The notes beneath the pieces are model-generated. The model was not told the DNA's origin and did not search any database. It saw only the letters and a list, made by a program, of their open reading frames with translations. From Candidatus Aminicenantota bacterium (GTDB taxonomy: Bacteria; Acidobacteriota; Aminicenantia; Aminicenantales; Aminicenantaceae), in assembly GCA_004378665.1 (NCBI GenBank), contig SOIA01000043.1, forward strand, positions 1 to 13,824: DNA of 13,824 bases, in the 5' to 3' direction. This document shows, in pieces, positions 1 to 6,964 of the stretch (the first letter of the stretch is position 1; each line of letters starts with the position of its first letter). Position numbers and translations under genes: made by a program.

Positions 1-108
1 TTCAGCGACCCCAGGAAGGCGACGAAAGAACGCGGAGAGAAGCAGGTCACAGGCATGGTGACTTATGCTGTGGAATTTATCGAAACCTGGAAAAAGGCAA
101 AAAAGTGA
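1..108 (+). CDS. Creatininase-family hydrolase, C-terminal fragment (partial)
   Basis: An open frame enters from the left edge in frame 1 and stops at TGA 106-108, leaving 35 residues. The visible tail has a DPRKATKERGEK segment followed by an amphipathic helix, VTYAVEFIETWKKAKK. This resembles the end of creatininase/creatinine amidohydrolase-family proteins, which typically have a 'GDPxxAT.EKGEK' segment followed by a helix containing 'vefi'. That is family recall on a short fragment. No metal ligands are visible because the catalytic part lies outside the window. Members hydrolyse cyclic or linear amide bonds with divalent metals, which would fit the dipeptidase two genes downstream. There is a 112-bp gap to the next gene, so co-transcription is possible but not shown. 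Confidence 0.45.
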   Translation, partial: FSDPRKATKERGEKQVTGMVTYAVEFIETWKKAKK

Positions 109-146
109 TATACTATTAGGCCAGTTTTATGGTATCAATTTCTTTT

Positions 147-171
147 CTGCAGCCTTTGTTTTGGCTGTCAG
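147..171 (+). repeat. Imperfect hairpin upstream of the ferritin-like gene
   Basis: CTGCAGCC (147-154) can pair with GGCTGTCAG (163-171) with one bulged base around an 8-nt loop, TTTGTTTT. No T-tract follows on the + strand, so it is not a convincing intrinsic terminator for the preceding gene. It may be a weak mRNA structure or an operator, or chance. Confidence 0.2.
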
Positions 172-220
172 GAAGAATTCATTCTCAAGGAGACAACATA
201 ATCCATAAAAGGAGTCATTG

Positions 221-742
221 ATGGAAGAGATAAGTAAGCCGGTCGAGAACGCCATCAAGGAGGCGATCCGGTTGGAGATCAACGGGAGAAATTTTTTCAA
301 TCACGCGGCCGAGATCACGCATAATGAGCTCGGAAAAAAGATGTTTGAAAAGCTCGCCGCAGAAGAGGTGAGGCATATCGAAGTGTTCAGCAAGCTGTTC
401 ACCGAGATCCTCAAAGAGGCGGACTGGAAGAAGTATGTCCGGGATGAGGAGCTCGAGGGGGAGTCTGCGTTGATCGAGAAGCTGAAGGAGAGGATGAAGG
501 GCGCAGAAGGGAAGAGCGAGACCCAGGCGTTGAGTATCGGAATGGAACTCGAAGAGAACGCCATTCGCTTTTTTCAGAAAGCGGCCGATGAAGTGGATGA
601 TCCTGCGGCCAAGGAGATCTTCAGGAATATCAGTGAGGAAGAGAAATTCCATTATGACCTGCTTCAGGCCCAGCATGATTCTCTGACCAATTCTGGATTC
701 TGGCTGGACAGCGCAGAATTCCAGATGGACGGCAAATACTGA
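221..742 (+). CDS. Ferritin-like diiron protein (rubrerythrin-type, no rubredoxin domain)
   Basis: A 173-residue all-helical protein with two internally similar halves, as in COG1633 rubrerythrin-like proteins. Candidate diiron ligands are E19 (LEINGRNFF), E49 and H52 (EEVRH), E111 (LEENAIRFF), and E141 and H144 (EEKFH). The paired Glu plus two ExxH motifs are those of the ferritin-like four-helix bundle. There is no C-terminal CxxC rubredoxin module. The end (SGFWLDSAEF) matches the conserved tail of this subgroup. The family reduces peroxide or stores and handles iron in anaerobes; the exact role is not determinable here. ATG 221 is chosen because GGAG (211-214) sits 6 nt upstream; an in-frame TTG at 218 would be too close. 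The dipeptidase gene starts 13 bp after the stop, so the two are probably co-transcribed, although a metabolic link is not obvious. Confidence 0.85.
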   Translation: MEEISKPVENAIKEAIRLEINGRNFFNHAAEITHNELGKKMFEKLAAEEVRHIEVFSKLFTEILKEADWKKYVRDEELEGESALIEKLKERMKGAEGKSETQALSIGMELEENAIRFFQKAADEVDDPAAKEIFRNISEEEKFHYDLLQAQHDSLTNSGFWLDSAEFQMDGKY

Positions 743-755
743 GAGAGGAAATTCG

Positions 756-2012
756 ATGAAAAGAATAGCATTCACCGCAGTTGTTTCGATTTTATCTTTT
801 TCTTTCATGAGGCTGGTGTGTTGTGCTCCGAAGTTGGAGCCGGAGGCCTTGGAAACCGAGTCCCAGGCGATCCACGATCGAATCCTGACGGTTGACACTC
901 ACTGCGACACCACTTACCGGTTGTTGAGTGATGACTGGGATATCGGTGAGCGTCATGAGTCCGGCGAGAGAGGGAGCGGCAAGATCGATCTTCCTCGAAT
1001 GGCTGAGGGTGGTTTGGACGCGGAGTTCTTCGCTGTGTTTGTCGGTCAGGGAGAGAGAACACCCGAAGGCTACGCAAGAGCCAAAGAGAGAGCCATGCGG
1101 CAGTTGGAGGGTATCCATCAGATGTGTGAGAAGTATCCCGATCTGGTGGGCCTGGCCACATCGCCTGAAGACGCATACCGTTTGGAGAAGGAAGGGAAGC
1201 GGGCGGCCTTTATCGGGATGGAGAACGGATACCCGGTCGGCAAAGACCTCTCTTTGGTCAAAGAGTATTATGAGAGAGGAGTGCGCTACATCACCCTCTG
1301 CCACGGCGGGGACAATGATATCTGCGACTCTTCCACAGAAAGGAACAATCCTGAAGATAACGGTTTGAGTGATTTCGGAAAAGAAGTCGTGGCCGAATGC
1401 AACTGCTTGGGAATCATGATCGACATCTCTCATGCTTCGGACAGAACCTTTTTCGATGTGCTGGATGCGTCAAAGGCCCCGATCATCGCCTCTCATTCCA
1501 GCGTGCGCGCTCTTTGCGACCACCCGAGAAACCTAACGGACGAGATGATTAAAGCCTTGGCCGCAGACGGAGGAGTCATCCAGATCTGTTTTGTCTCGAG
1601 CTTCGTCAAGACACCAAAACCGAATCTAGAGAGAGATAAAGCTCTGCAGGCCCTCAGAGAAAAATACGGATCGAGAAGAGAGATCAAGGATGAAGCTGTT
1701 CTGGAAAAGATGCGTGAAGAGTACATGGGGATTTACGAGAAGTATCCGAGGGACAGAGCCACGGTCAAAGACCTGGTCGATCATATCGATCATGTGGTCA
1801 AGCTAGTCGGAGTGGATCATGTGGGGATTGGAACCGATTTTGATGGAGGAGGAGATATCGACGGCTGTTCGGATGTCAGCGAGCTTCCGAACATCACGGC
1901 AGAACTCGTCCGCCGCGGGTATTCAGAAGAGGAGATCCGGAAGATCTGGGGAGAAAACTTCATGCGGGTTTTCCGCGCGGTGATCGAAGTCGCACAGAAA
2001 ATTCAGGACTGA
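756..2012 (+). CDS. Exported membrane dipeptidase (peptidase family M19)
   Basis: 418 residues, normal length for M19 (renal-dipeptidase family, amidohydrolase superfamily). These zinc enzymes hydrolyse dipeptides, often tolerating D-residues. All expected binuclear-zinc and substrate positions are visible: H49 and D51 (THCD), bridging E156 (GMENG), H226 (DISHAS), H247 (ASHSS), R258 (DHPRNL) and D361 (GTDFDG). The N-terminus is a signal sequence: K2 R3, a hydrophobic stretch to about residue 21, then a CC pair at 22-23. LVCC resembles a lipobox with Cys instead of Gly/Ala/Ser at -1, so lipoprotein anchoring is possible but not certain. ATG 756 has a purine-rich GAGAGGA upstream and lies 13 bp after the ferritin-like gene. 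A strong terminator starts immediately at the stop codon. The likely role is final breakdown of peptides outside the cytoplasm, in line with the peptide-type binding protein downstream. Confidence 0.93.
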   Translation: MKRIAFTAVVSILSFSFMRLVCCAPKLEPEALETESQAIHDRILTVDTHCDTTYRLLSDDWDIGERHESGERGSGKIDLPRMAEGGLDAEFFAVFVGQGERTPEGYARAKERAMRQLEGIHQMCEKYPDLVGLATSPEDAYRLEKEGKRAAFIGMENGYPVGKDLSLVKEYYERGVRYITLCHGGDNDICDSSTERNNPEDNGLSDFGKEVVAECNCLGIMIDISHASDRTFFDVLDASKAPIIASHSSVRALCDHPRNLTDEMIKALAADGGVIQICFVSSFVKTPKPNLERDKALQALREKYGSRREIKDEAVLEKMREEYMGIYEKYPRDRATVKDLVDHIDHVVKLVGVDHVGIGTDFDGGGDIDGCSDVSELPNITAELVRRGYSEEEIRKIWGENFMRVFRAVIEVAQKIQD

Positions 2013-2060
2013 AAAAGGACAGGCTACTTTTTTTTAAAAAAGTTGCCTGTTCTTTTTTTT
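2012..2060 (+). terminator. Intrinsic terminator after the dipeptidase gene
   Basis: A long hairpin: ACAGGC (2019-2024) pairs with GCCTGT (2045-2050). The stem extends inward through AC plus a T-run (2026-2032) against an A-run plus GT (2037-2043), with one T-T mismatch. It extends outward through G-T and G-C pairs into A5 against T5. The 3' arm ends in eight T residues (2053-2060). The A-run before the hairpin could make it work on the minus strand too. It separates the dipeptidase unit from the signalling operon. Confidence 0.9.
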
Positions 2061-2083
2061 GCACAATTTGGAAGAATTTCTGT

Positions 2084-2102
2084 TTGTAAAATAATTTTAC
2101 AA
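2084..2102. promoter_or_regulatory. 19-bp dyad, candidate enhancer/operator for the sensor operon
   Basis: TTGTAAAATAATTTTACAA is a perfect inverted repeat of 9-bp arms around one central base. Written as 7-N5-7 it has the geometry of NtrC-type activator sites (two half-sites separated by 5 bp). Its centre is about 103 bp upstream of the start predicted from the -24/-12-like element at 2170-2185, a usual enhancer distance. The core GTAAA-N5-TTTAC recurs at 6678-6692. It is AT-rich, so chance is a real alternative for each copy alone. Confidence 0.5.
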
Positions 2103-2169
2103 GAAATTTGACAACCACTTATATTTTCTGAATTTTCCCCTGTACAGATCGTCTCACTCCCCAAAAATT

Positions 2170-2185
2170 TAGCATGAAAATTGCC
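2170..2185 (+). promoter_or_regulatory. Candidate sigma-54 (-24/-12) promoter of the SBP-kinase-regulator operon
   Basis: TAGCATGAAAATTGCC fits TGGCACG-N4-TTGCW except that the nearly invariant GG is AG (2171-2172), C6 is T and the last base is C. The GC of the -12 element is at 2183-2184 with correct spacing. The predicted start is near 2196, giving a leader of about 40 nt. It matches the stronger element at 6949-6964 at 12 of 16 positions. The GG-to-AG change lowers confidence. A TATAAA at 2196-2201 has no recognisable -35. Confidence 0.38.
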
Positions 2186-2235
2186 CCTATCTTGCTATAA
2201 ATTCAAGGATAATTTATGATTAAAAGAAAGAAAAG

Positions 2236-3834
2236 ATGGACAAAAAGCCCTGTCTGATCACCGCGTTAACCTTCGCTCTCGTCTTGATGATCGTTTTCCC
2301 GCTGCAGAATTTCGGGGAAAAAAGCGTTGAAACGCCGCGTTACGGGGGAGTTTTCCGGGTGAAATCATTTTCCAGTACGTTCCGAATTCAGTTCGACCCC
2401 ACTCATCCGGATTCTTACATATTTATCTCGGAACAGATTTTTAATGGATTGGTCAGGCTTGATAAAGAGCTGAATCCTGTGCCTTCCTTGGCTGAGTACT
2501 GGAAAATTTCTGCGGATAACACGAGATACACGTTCTTTCTCAGAAAGGGAGTCAAGTTCCATCATGGAGACGAACTCACGGCTGAAGACGTGAAATTCTC
2601 GCTGGAAAGGCTGCTCGATAAAGAGACAGGTTCCCCTTACTATCAATATTTTCTTCCCCGTGTGGTCGGAGCCGTAGATTTCAGAGAGGGTAGAACTGAA
2701 GATGTTGCCGGATTCAAGGTCGTCGACAGGTACACTTTCGAGATCCATTGGACCAAGCCTTATGTCTCGACTTCTAATTTGTATTTGATGAGCATGCATT
2801 TCTGCAAAATTCTCCCTCGGGAACGAGTCATAGGTCGAGAAAAGAGATTTTTCGAAAGACCATCCGGAACCGGACCTTTCGCCTATGAACACTTGATGCA
2901 GTCTCCTTTTGGAGATTTTGTCGGAATCCGCTTGAAGCGGAATAATCAGTATTTTGGAAAAAGGGCTTATTTGAGCGTAATCGAATTCAGCCCTTATTTC
3001 ACTCTTGAGCATTTTTTGAACGGAGAGTGTGATTCTATGCCTGTGGCGTCCGATAGGCTGCTCAAGCCTGATTTTCAGGTTTTCCAGGATGGCTTGCTCC
3101 ATCCCATCTATCTGGGAATGAGCTGCCATATTCCTCCCTTGGATAGGCAGATCGTCAGGAAAGCCATCTTCTTCGGTCTCGATAAAAGAGAGTTTGCTCG
3201 AGACACATTTGATCTGAGGTACCACCGTGAAGTGACGAACACCTATATCCCCTCCAGGTTACAAGGATTTTTCCCCAGGGATGATGAGACTTTTAACCTT
3301 GATGAAGCGAAACAAATGCTTCAAGAGGCTGGTTTTACGGATGAGAACGAATTCCCGACATTGACATTGTTCATTGAGCTGCCAGAGACAGACCTGAAGT
3401 TAAGGATTTTCAGAGCTCTTCGGAAACAGCTTGAGCCGTTGGGAATAAAATTGAAACTGAATTACCACAGGTCCCTGGAGGAGATCAAAGAGCATGAAAA
3501 TCCCTATTTGGTTTTTATCGGAAGAGTGATGGACTTTCCTGACCCTGAAGATATCATCCGCCCTTTCTTTTTCTCTCGATCTGTGTTCAACGTCTTCGGA
3601 TATGCCAATCTTGAGCTGGACAGGCTGTTGCTGGAAGCTGAAGTCGAACCCAGCTGGACAAAGAGGAACAGGCTGTTTCGACAGATTGAGCAGGTTTTGT
3701 TCGATGATGTTCCTTCCATTCCTCTTTTCTCTCATCAGAACAGGGTGGTCATGCAGGCCTATGTCAAAGGTGTCGAAATTCCTCCTCTGGGATTTTATTA
3801 TTTAAACACCGGAAAGATCTGGCTGGATAAATAG
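2236..3834 (+). CDS. Family 5 extracytoplasmic solute-binding protein (peptide/oligopeptide type)
   Basis: 532 residues, the usual size for SBP_bac_5 (DppA/OppA/NikA) proteins. The signature region is clear: GGVFRV near residue 40, FDPTHPDSYIFISEQIFNGL at about 53-72, then LDKELNPVPSLAEYWKISADN and a FFLRKGVKFHHGDELTAEDV block near 100-122, typical of the family N-lobe. The C-lobe carries a domain with 'NLDEAKQMLQEAGF' and the terminal 'PSIPLFSHQNRVV' region seen in peptide-binding members. The N-terminus (KK then a hydrophobic segment to about residue 24) is a signal peptide without a clear lipobox. No transporter permease or ATPase is adjacent. Instead a histidine kinase starts 4-10 bp downstream, so a sensory role is plausible: bound ligand would be presented to the kinase's extracytoplasmic domain. 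ATG 2236 follows a purine-rich AAGAAAGAAAAG; no strong Shine-Dalgarno sequence is present. The ligand cannot be inferred. Confidence 0.88.
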   Translation: MDKKPCLITALTFALVLMIVFPLQNFGEKSVETPRYGGVFRVKSFSSTFRIQFDPTHPDSYIFISEQIFNGLVRLDKELNPVPSLAEYWKISADNTRYTFFLRKGVKFHHGDELTAEDVKFSLERLLDKETGSPYYQYFLPRVVGAVDFREGRTEDVAGFKVVDRYTFEIHWTKPYVSTSNLYLMSMHFCKILPRERVIGREKRFFERPSGTGPFAYEHLMQSPFGDFVGIRLKRNNQYFGKRAYLSVIEFSPYFTLEHFLNGECDSMPVASDRLLKPDFQVFQDGLLHPIYLGMSCHIPPLDRQIVRKAIFFGLDKREFARDTFDLRYHREVTNTYIPSRLQGFFPRDDETFNLDEAKQMLQEAGFTDENEFPTLTLFIELPETDLKLRIFRALRKQLEPLGIKLKLNYHRSLEEIKEHENPYLVFIGRVMDFPDPEDIIRPFFFSRSVFNVFGYANLELDRLLLEAEVEPSWTKRNRLFRQIEQVLFDDVPSIPLFSHQNRVVMQAYVKGVEIPPLGFYYLNTGKIWLDK

Positions 3835-3844
3835 AAACGTGAAG

Positions 3845-5308
3845 ATGAAACTGCACATGTCTCTCCAGACAAAGTTCATGCTTTCTGTGATTGCCCTGCT
3901 CTGTGTGCTTGCATCCTTGATTCTGTTTGTCATCGAAAAGAGAGAAGTGAAAGCCATCTATGAAGAGCAGAGGAACATCGGCATAGTGGTAGCTAAAAAT
4001 ATCGCCAACATGATTTACAGCCAGCTGTTTGTATGGGATGAGGAGGGGATCGAAGAGAGCATCGAAGCGGAGGTCGATGAGAAGCTCATCTATATTGTGA
4101 TTTACGACCGCTTCAGGAGCCCGCTGACAGCCACGCGATTTATCAAGGACTACGATGAGATCTATTCCTTCAGCCTGCTGGGCCAGCAAGTCGATAAAAA
4201 CAGTTTTTTTTCAGAGAGGAAAAGATTAGAGGATCAGGATTCAGGGCAAGTCCTGAGGATTCTTGAAGTCGAGGTTCCGATCTTTGTCAAGGGATCTCCG
4301 GACAGGTGGGGTTCGATCAAGATCGGTCTGTCCTTGGAAGAGACACGGAAAGAGATGCGGGAAACTCGCTTGATGCTGCTTCTTATCGGGAGTGTTGGAT
4401 TATTGATCGGCATATTGGGAGCCATACTGTTGGCGAAGAGGATAACCGGCCCTCTGAAAAAGCTTGTGGAGGCCACGGTCAAGATCTCTAAAGGGCATTT
4501 TTCACAAAGGATCAACATCACATCTCAGGATGAGATCGGTAATTTAGCCCGGAGTTTCAATAAAATGAGCCGTCAGCTTCTTCAAGCGAGGAAAAAGGAG
4601 GAGGTTGCCAATCAAAAGCTGATTCAGGCAGAAAAACTGGCTTCTATCGGCCGCATTTCTGCCGGTATCGCCCATGAGATCCGAAATCCATTGACGTCGG
4701 TTAAACTGAACATCCAGAAGCTGATGCTGAGCGATAATCTGGATGAGGTCGAAAAGGAGCATTTGAACATATCCCAGGAGGGAATCAAGTATATGGAGAA
4801 ATCTATCAAAGACCTCCTGGACTTCACTCGAGCCTCTGAACTGGAACTGGCTCGCTTTTCCATCGAGCAAATTCTTGAGGAATCCGTGAAGACATTGGCG
4901 GATTCTTTAGCACTCAAGAAGGTCAGGTTGAAGAGAAATTTTCAGGATGAACTGCCCCAGATTTTGGTGGACGGGGACAAGTTAAGGCAGGTGTTCCTGA
5001 ACATACTCCGGAACGCCTATGAAGCCGTGGATGAGGGGGGAGAAATTACAATATCGCTTTCTCTCCTGAAAGAACGGTCCAGGAAGATAATAAAAGTGGT
5101 GATATCTGATAATGGCTGCGGGATACCCGATAAAGAAAGGGATGTCATTTTTGAGCTCTTTTACACCACCAAAACAACCGGGATCGGTTTGGGCTTGGCG
5201 ATTGCGCGCAAGATCATCGAGCAGCACAATGGATCCATTCAATTGAGTGAGAACGCGAAAAAGGGAACTTCATTTGAAATCCTGATTCCTGTGGAGGCAC
5301 CACAATGA
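3845..5308 (+). CDS. Transmembrane sensor histidine kinase (NtrB/ZraS-like HisKA type)
   Basis: 487 residues from ATG 3845; an in-frame GTG at 3839 and ATG at 3857 are alternatives, and none has a good Shine-Dalgarno sequence. Order: transmembrane helix 1 at about 11-30; an extracytoplasmic sensor of about 140 residues whose end (RWGSIKIGLSLEE) looks like a Cache/PAS-like fold; helix 2 at about 176-197; HAMP at about 198-248; HisKA with the phosphoacceptor H277 in GIAHEIRNPL; and HATPase_c. The HATPase has an N-box N390 (LRNAYEAV), G1 box DNGCGIPD (422-429), F-box FELFYTTK, and G2 box GIGLGLA (446-452). All catalytic boxes are intact. H277 should phosphorylate D51 of the next gene product, whose start overlaps this stop by 4 bp (ATGA). 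The solute-binding protein gene just upstream suggests that ligand input may be indirect, through the binding protein. Confidence 0.93.
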   Translation: MKLHMSLQTKFMLSVIALLCVLASLILFVIEKREVKAIYEEQRNIGIVVAKNIANMIYSQLFVWDEEGIEESIEAEVDEKLIYIVIYDRFRSPLTATRFIKDYDEIYSFSLLGQQVDKNSFFSERKRLEDQDSGQVLRILEVEVPIFVKGSPDRWGSIKIGLSLEETRKEMRETRLMLLLIGSVGLLIGILGAILLAKRITGPLKKLVEATVKISKGHFSQRINITSQDEIGNLARSFNKMSRQLLQARKKEEVANQKLIQAEKLASIGRISAGIAHEIRNPLTSVKLNIQKLMLSDNLDEVEKEHLNISQEGIKYMEKSIKDLLDFTRASELELARFSIEQILEESVKTLADSLALKKVRLKRNFQDELPQILVDGDKLRQVFLNILRNAYEAVDEGGEITISLSLLKERSRKIIKVVISDNGCGIPDKERDVIFELFYTTKTTGIGLGLAIARKIIEQHNGSIQLSENAKKGTSFEILIPVEAPQ

Positions 5309-6636
5309 AATCAATCTTGATCATCGATGATGACCATTTGATCCGGAAAACTCTGTCTGCCCATCTTTCCAAGAGTTATGAAGTGAGCCTGGCTGAAGAC
5401 GGAGAAGGAGGCCTTCAACAGTATGATGAGAACATGCCTGATTTGGTCGTATTGGATATTCGCCTCCCTGATATGAGCGGTCTTGAAGTTTTAAGCAAGA
5501 TACGCGAGAAGAACAAGAACGCAAATGTCATCATCATGACTGCTTTTGATGACATGAAAACAACGGTTGAAGCCATAAGGCTGGGTGCCTTCGAATATCT
5601 CGTCAAACCTCTTGACTATGTGGAGCTGGATTTGACGGTAAGCAAGGCGTTTCAAATGCAGAGCCTGGAGGATAAAGTCAGTTATCTGGTTGAAGAGCAG
5701 CAGAAGGAATACACCATTGATAATATCATCGGCCGTTCTCCTCAAATGAGAGAGGTGTTCAAATTCATCGGTTCAGTCGCGGATACAAGGACCAACGTCC
5801 TGATCCAGGGGGAGAGCGGGACCGGCAAAGAACTGGTGGCCAAAGCGATTCATTTCAACAGCCCCAACAGAAGCGAGCCTTTTATTGTTATCAATTGTTC
5901 GGCGATTGTAGATACGCTGTTAGAGAGCGAGCTCTTCGGACACGTCAAAGGAGCCTTCACTGACGCTGTGAGTGAGACCAAAGGAAAGTTTGAGATCGCT
6001 GGCAAAGGGACTCTCTTCCTGGATGAGGCCGGGGATGTTTCTCCTAACCTTCAGTCGAAACTGCTCAGAGTCATCGAGACGAGAGATTTCATGAAGGTTG
6101 GAGGGGAGAAGGTGCTGAAGACTGAAGCCAGGATCATCGCCGCAACCAACCAGGATCTCAAATCGTTGATCGAGAAGGAAAAATTTAGGGAAGATCTCTA
6201 TTATCGTCTGAAAGTCGTGGAGATCACGCTTCCTCCTCTTCATGAGAGAAAGGAGGATATTCCGGATCTGGTGGCCTATCTTTTGGAGAAAATTAACCGG
6301 CAGCTGCGCAAGAACGTGAAGAAGCTTCCTCCAGGAGTCATGAAGGTCTTGATGGAACTTCCCTGGAAGGGAAATGTCAGAGAATTAGAGAACGCTTTGA
6401 CCCGTGCGGTCATCCTGGCCAAGGGGGATGTGATCCTTGAAGAGAATCTCCCGGTGGATACAGGTGAAAAAAAGATCTTTCCCCTGGAGCTGGTGTCTTT
6501 AAAAGAGGTTGAGAAAGAATACATCCAGCATGTCTTGAATAAAACTAAAGGGAATAAAACTAAGGCCAGTCAAATACTCCAGATAACCCGTCCCACCCTG
6601 GACAAAAAGATCAAAGAATACAAGCTGAGTATGTAG
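5305..6636 (+). CDS. NtrC-family sigma-54-dependent response regulator
   Basis: 443 residues with the standard three-domain layout. The receiver (about 1-115) has D9, D10, phosphoacceptor D51, T79 and K101. The AAA+ sigma-54 activation domain (about 140-370) has Walker A GESGTGK (169-175), Walker B GTLFLDE (235-241), FREDLYYRL near 294-302 and the sensor II region GNVREL. The C-terminal Fis-type helix-turn-helix (about 405-440) includes TKGNKTKASQIL and ITRPTLDKKIKEY. The sigma-54-contacting loop reads GAFTDA (216-221) rather than GAFTGA. F218 and T219, the residues that contact sigma-54, are kept, so activation is probably retained. The start overlaps the kinase stop by 4 bp, giving translational coupling and a cognate pair. 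Likely targets in this window are the two -24/-12-like elements at 2170 and 6949, with GTAAA-N5-TTTAC as the candidate binding dyad. Confidence 0.95.
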   Translation: MKSILIIDDDHLIRKTLSAHLSKSYEVSLAEDGEGGLQQYDENMPDLVVLDIRLPDMSGLEVLSKIREKNKNANVIIMTAFDDMKTTVEAIRLGAFEYLVKPLDYVELDLTVSKAFQMQSLEDKVSYLVEEQQKEYTIDNIIGRSPQMREVFKFIGSVADTRTNVLIQGESGTGKELVAKAIHFNSPNRSEPFIVINCSAIVDTLLESELFGHVKGAFTDAVSETKGKFEIAGKGTLFLDEAGDVSPNLQSKLLRVIETRDFMKVGGEKVLKTEARIIAATNQDLKSLIEKEKFREDLYYRLKVVEITLPPLHERKEDIPDLVAYLLEKINRQLRKNVKKLPPGVMKVLMELPWKGNVRELENALTRAVILAKGDVILEENLPVDTGEKKIFPLELVSLKEVEKEYIQHVLNKTKGNKTKASQILQITRPTLDKKIKEYKLSM

Positions 6637-6677
6637 TGCGGCTTGTGTCCTTTGGCCGTCTGAGTCAATCCTGCAGT

Positions 6678-6692
6678 GTAAACGCCTTTTAC
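6678..6692. promoter_or_regulatory. GTAAA-N5-TTTAC dyad, second candidate activator site
   Basis: GTAAACGCCTTTTAC has 5-bp arms with an N5 spacer, identical in arms and spacing to the core of the dyad at 2084-2102 although the spacer bases differ (CGCCT versus ATAAT). A second GTAAA begins 20 bp later (6698), two helical turns away on the same DNA face, but its partner arm is degenerate (TTTTA). It lies about 290 bp upstream of the start predicted for the receiver promoter, far but workable for an enhancer. Confidence 0.4.
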
Positions 6693-6948
6693 TCTCTGTA
6701 AATTTTTTTTTAGAGTTGATGGAGAAGAATTTCGAAAGGTTTGGATCCCTAAATATTCAATCACTTGATTTTTATCTTTCGCTGGATAGAGAAGACATGC
6801 CGATTATTACCTAATTTCTTTAATATCTGTTAATTACATTAAGTGTGGAGCTTTTCTGTGGCGCTTGATTCAGTCTCTATTCGGATAGCATGCGTCCGTT
6901 TCTTCGAGATAAAGATGAAATAGTGCAAAATTGAAATCACATCCCAAT

Positions 6949-6964
6949 TGGCATGAAATATGCA
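6949..6964 (+). promoter_or_regulatory. Sigma-54 (-24/-12) promoter of the receiver gene
   Basis: TGGCATGAAATATGCA matches TGGCACG-N4-TTGCW with only two differences (C6 to T, first T of the -12 block to A). The invariant GG (6950-6951) and GC (6962-6963) have exact 10-bp spacing. The predicted start is near 6975, giving a leader of about 43 nt to ATG 7018. A sigma-54 activator gene ends 312 bp upstream, which makes the call more credible. Confidence 0.65.

Noticed and set aside
109..116. TATACTAT just after the first stop codon as a -10 for the ferritin-like gene
   Set aside because: There is no acceptable -35 at 16-18 bp upstream.
215..1433. Long minus-strand open frames across the ferritin-like and dipeptidase genes
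   Set aside because: They are antisense shadows of clearly coding + strand genes with intact metal-site motifs. The minus translations have no recognisable domains and poor ribosome sites.
2108..2136. TTGACA at 2108-2113 as a sigma-70 -35 for the sensor operon
   Set aside because: At 17 bp the downstream hexamer is AATTTT, a poor -10, so the -24/-12-like element nearer the gene is preferred. The TTGACA remains a possible secondary promoter.
6719..6814. 31-codon ATG frame in the gap between the regulator and receiver genes
   Set aside because: It has no clear ribosome site and no recognisable motif, and it lies within AT-rich regulatory sequence where short frames arise by chance.
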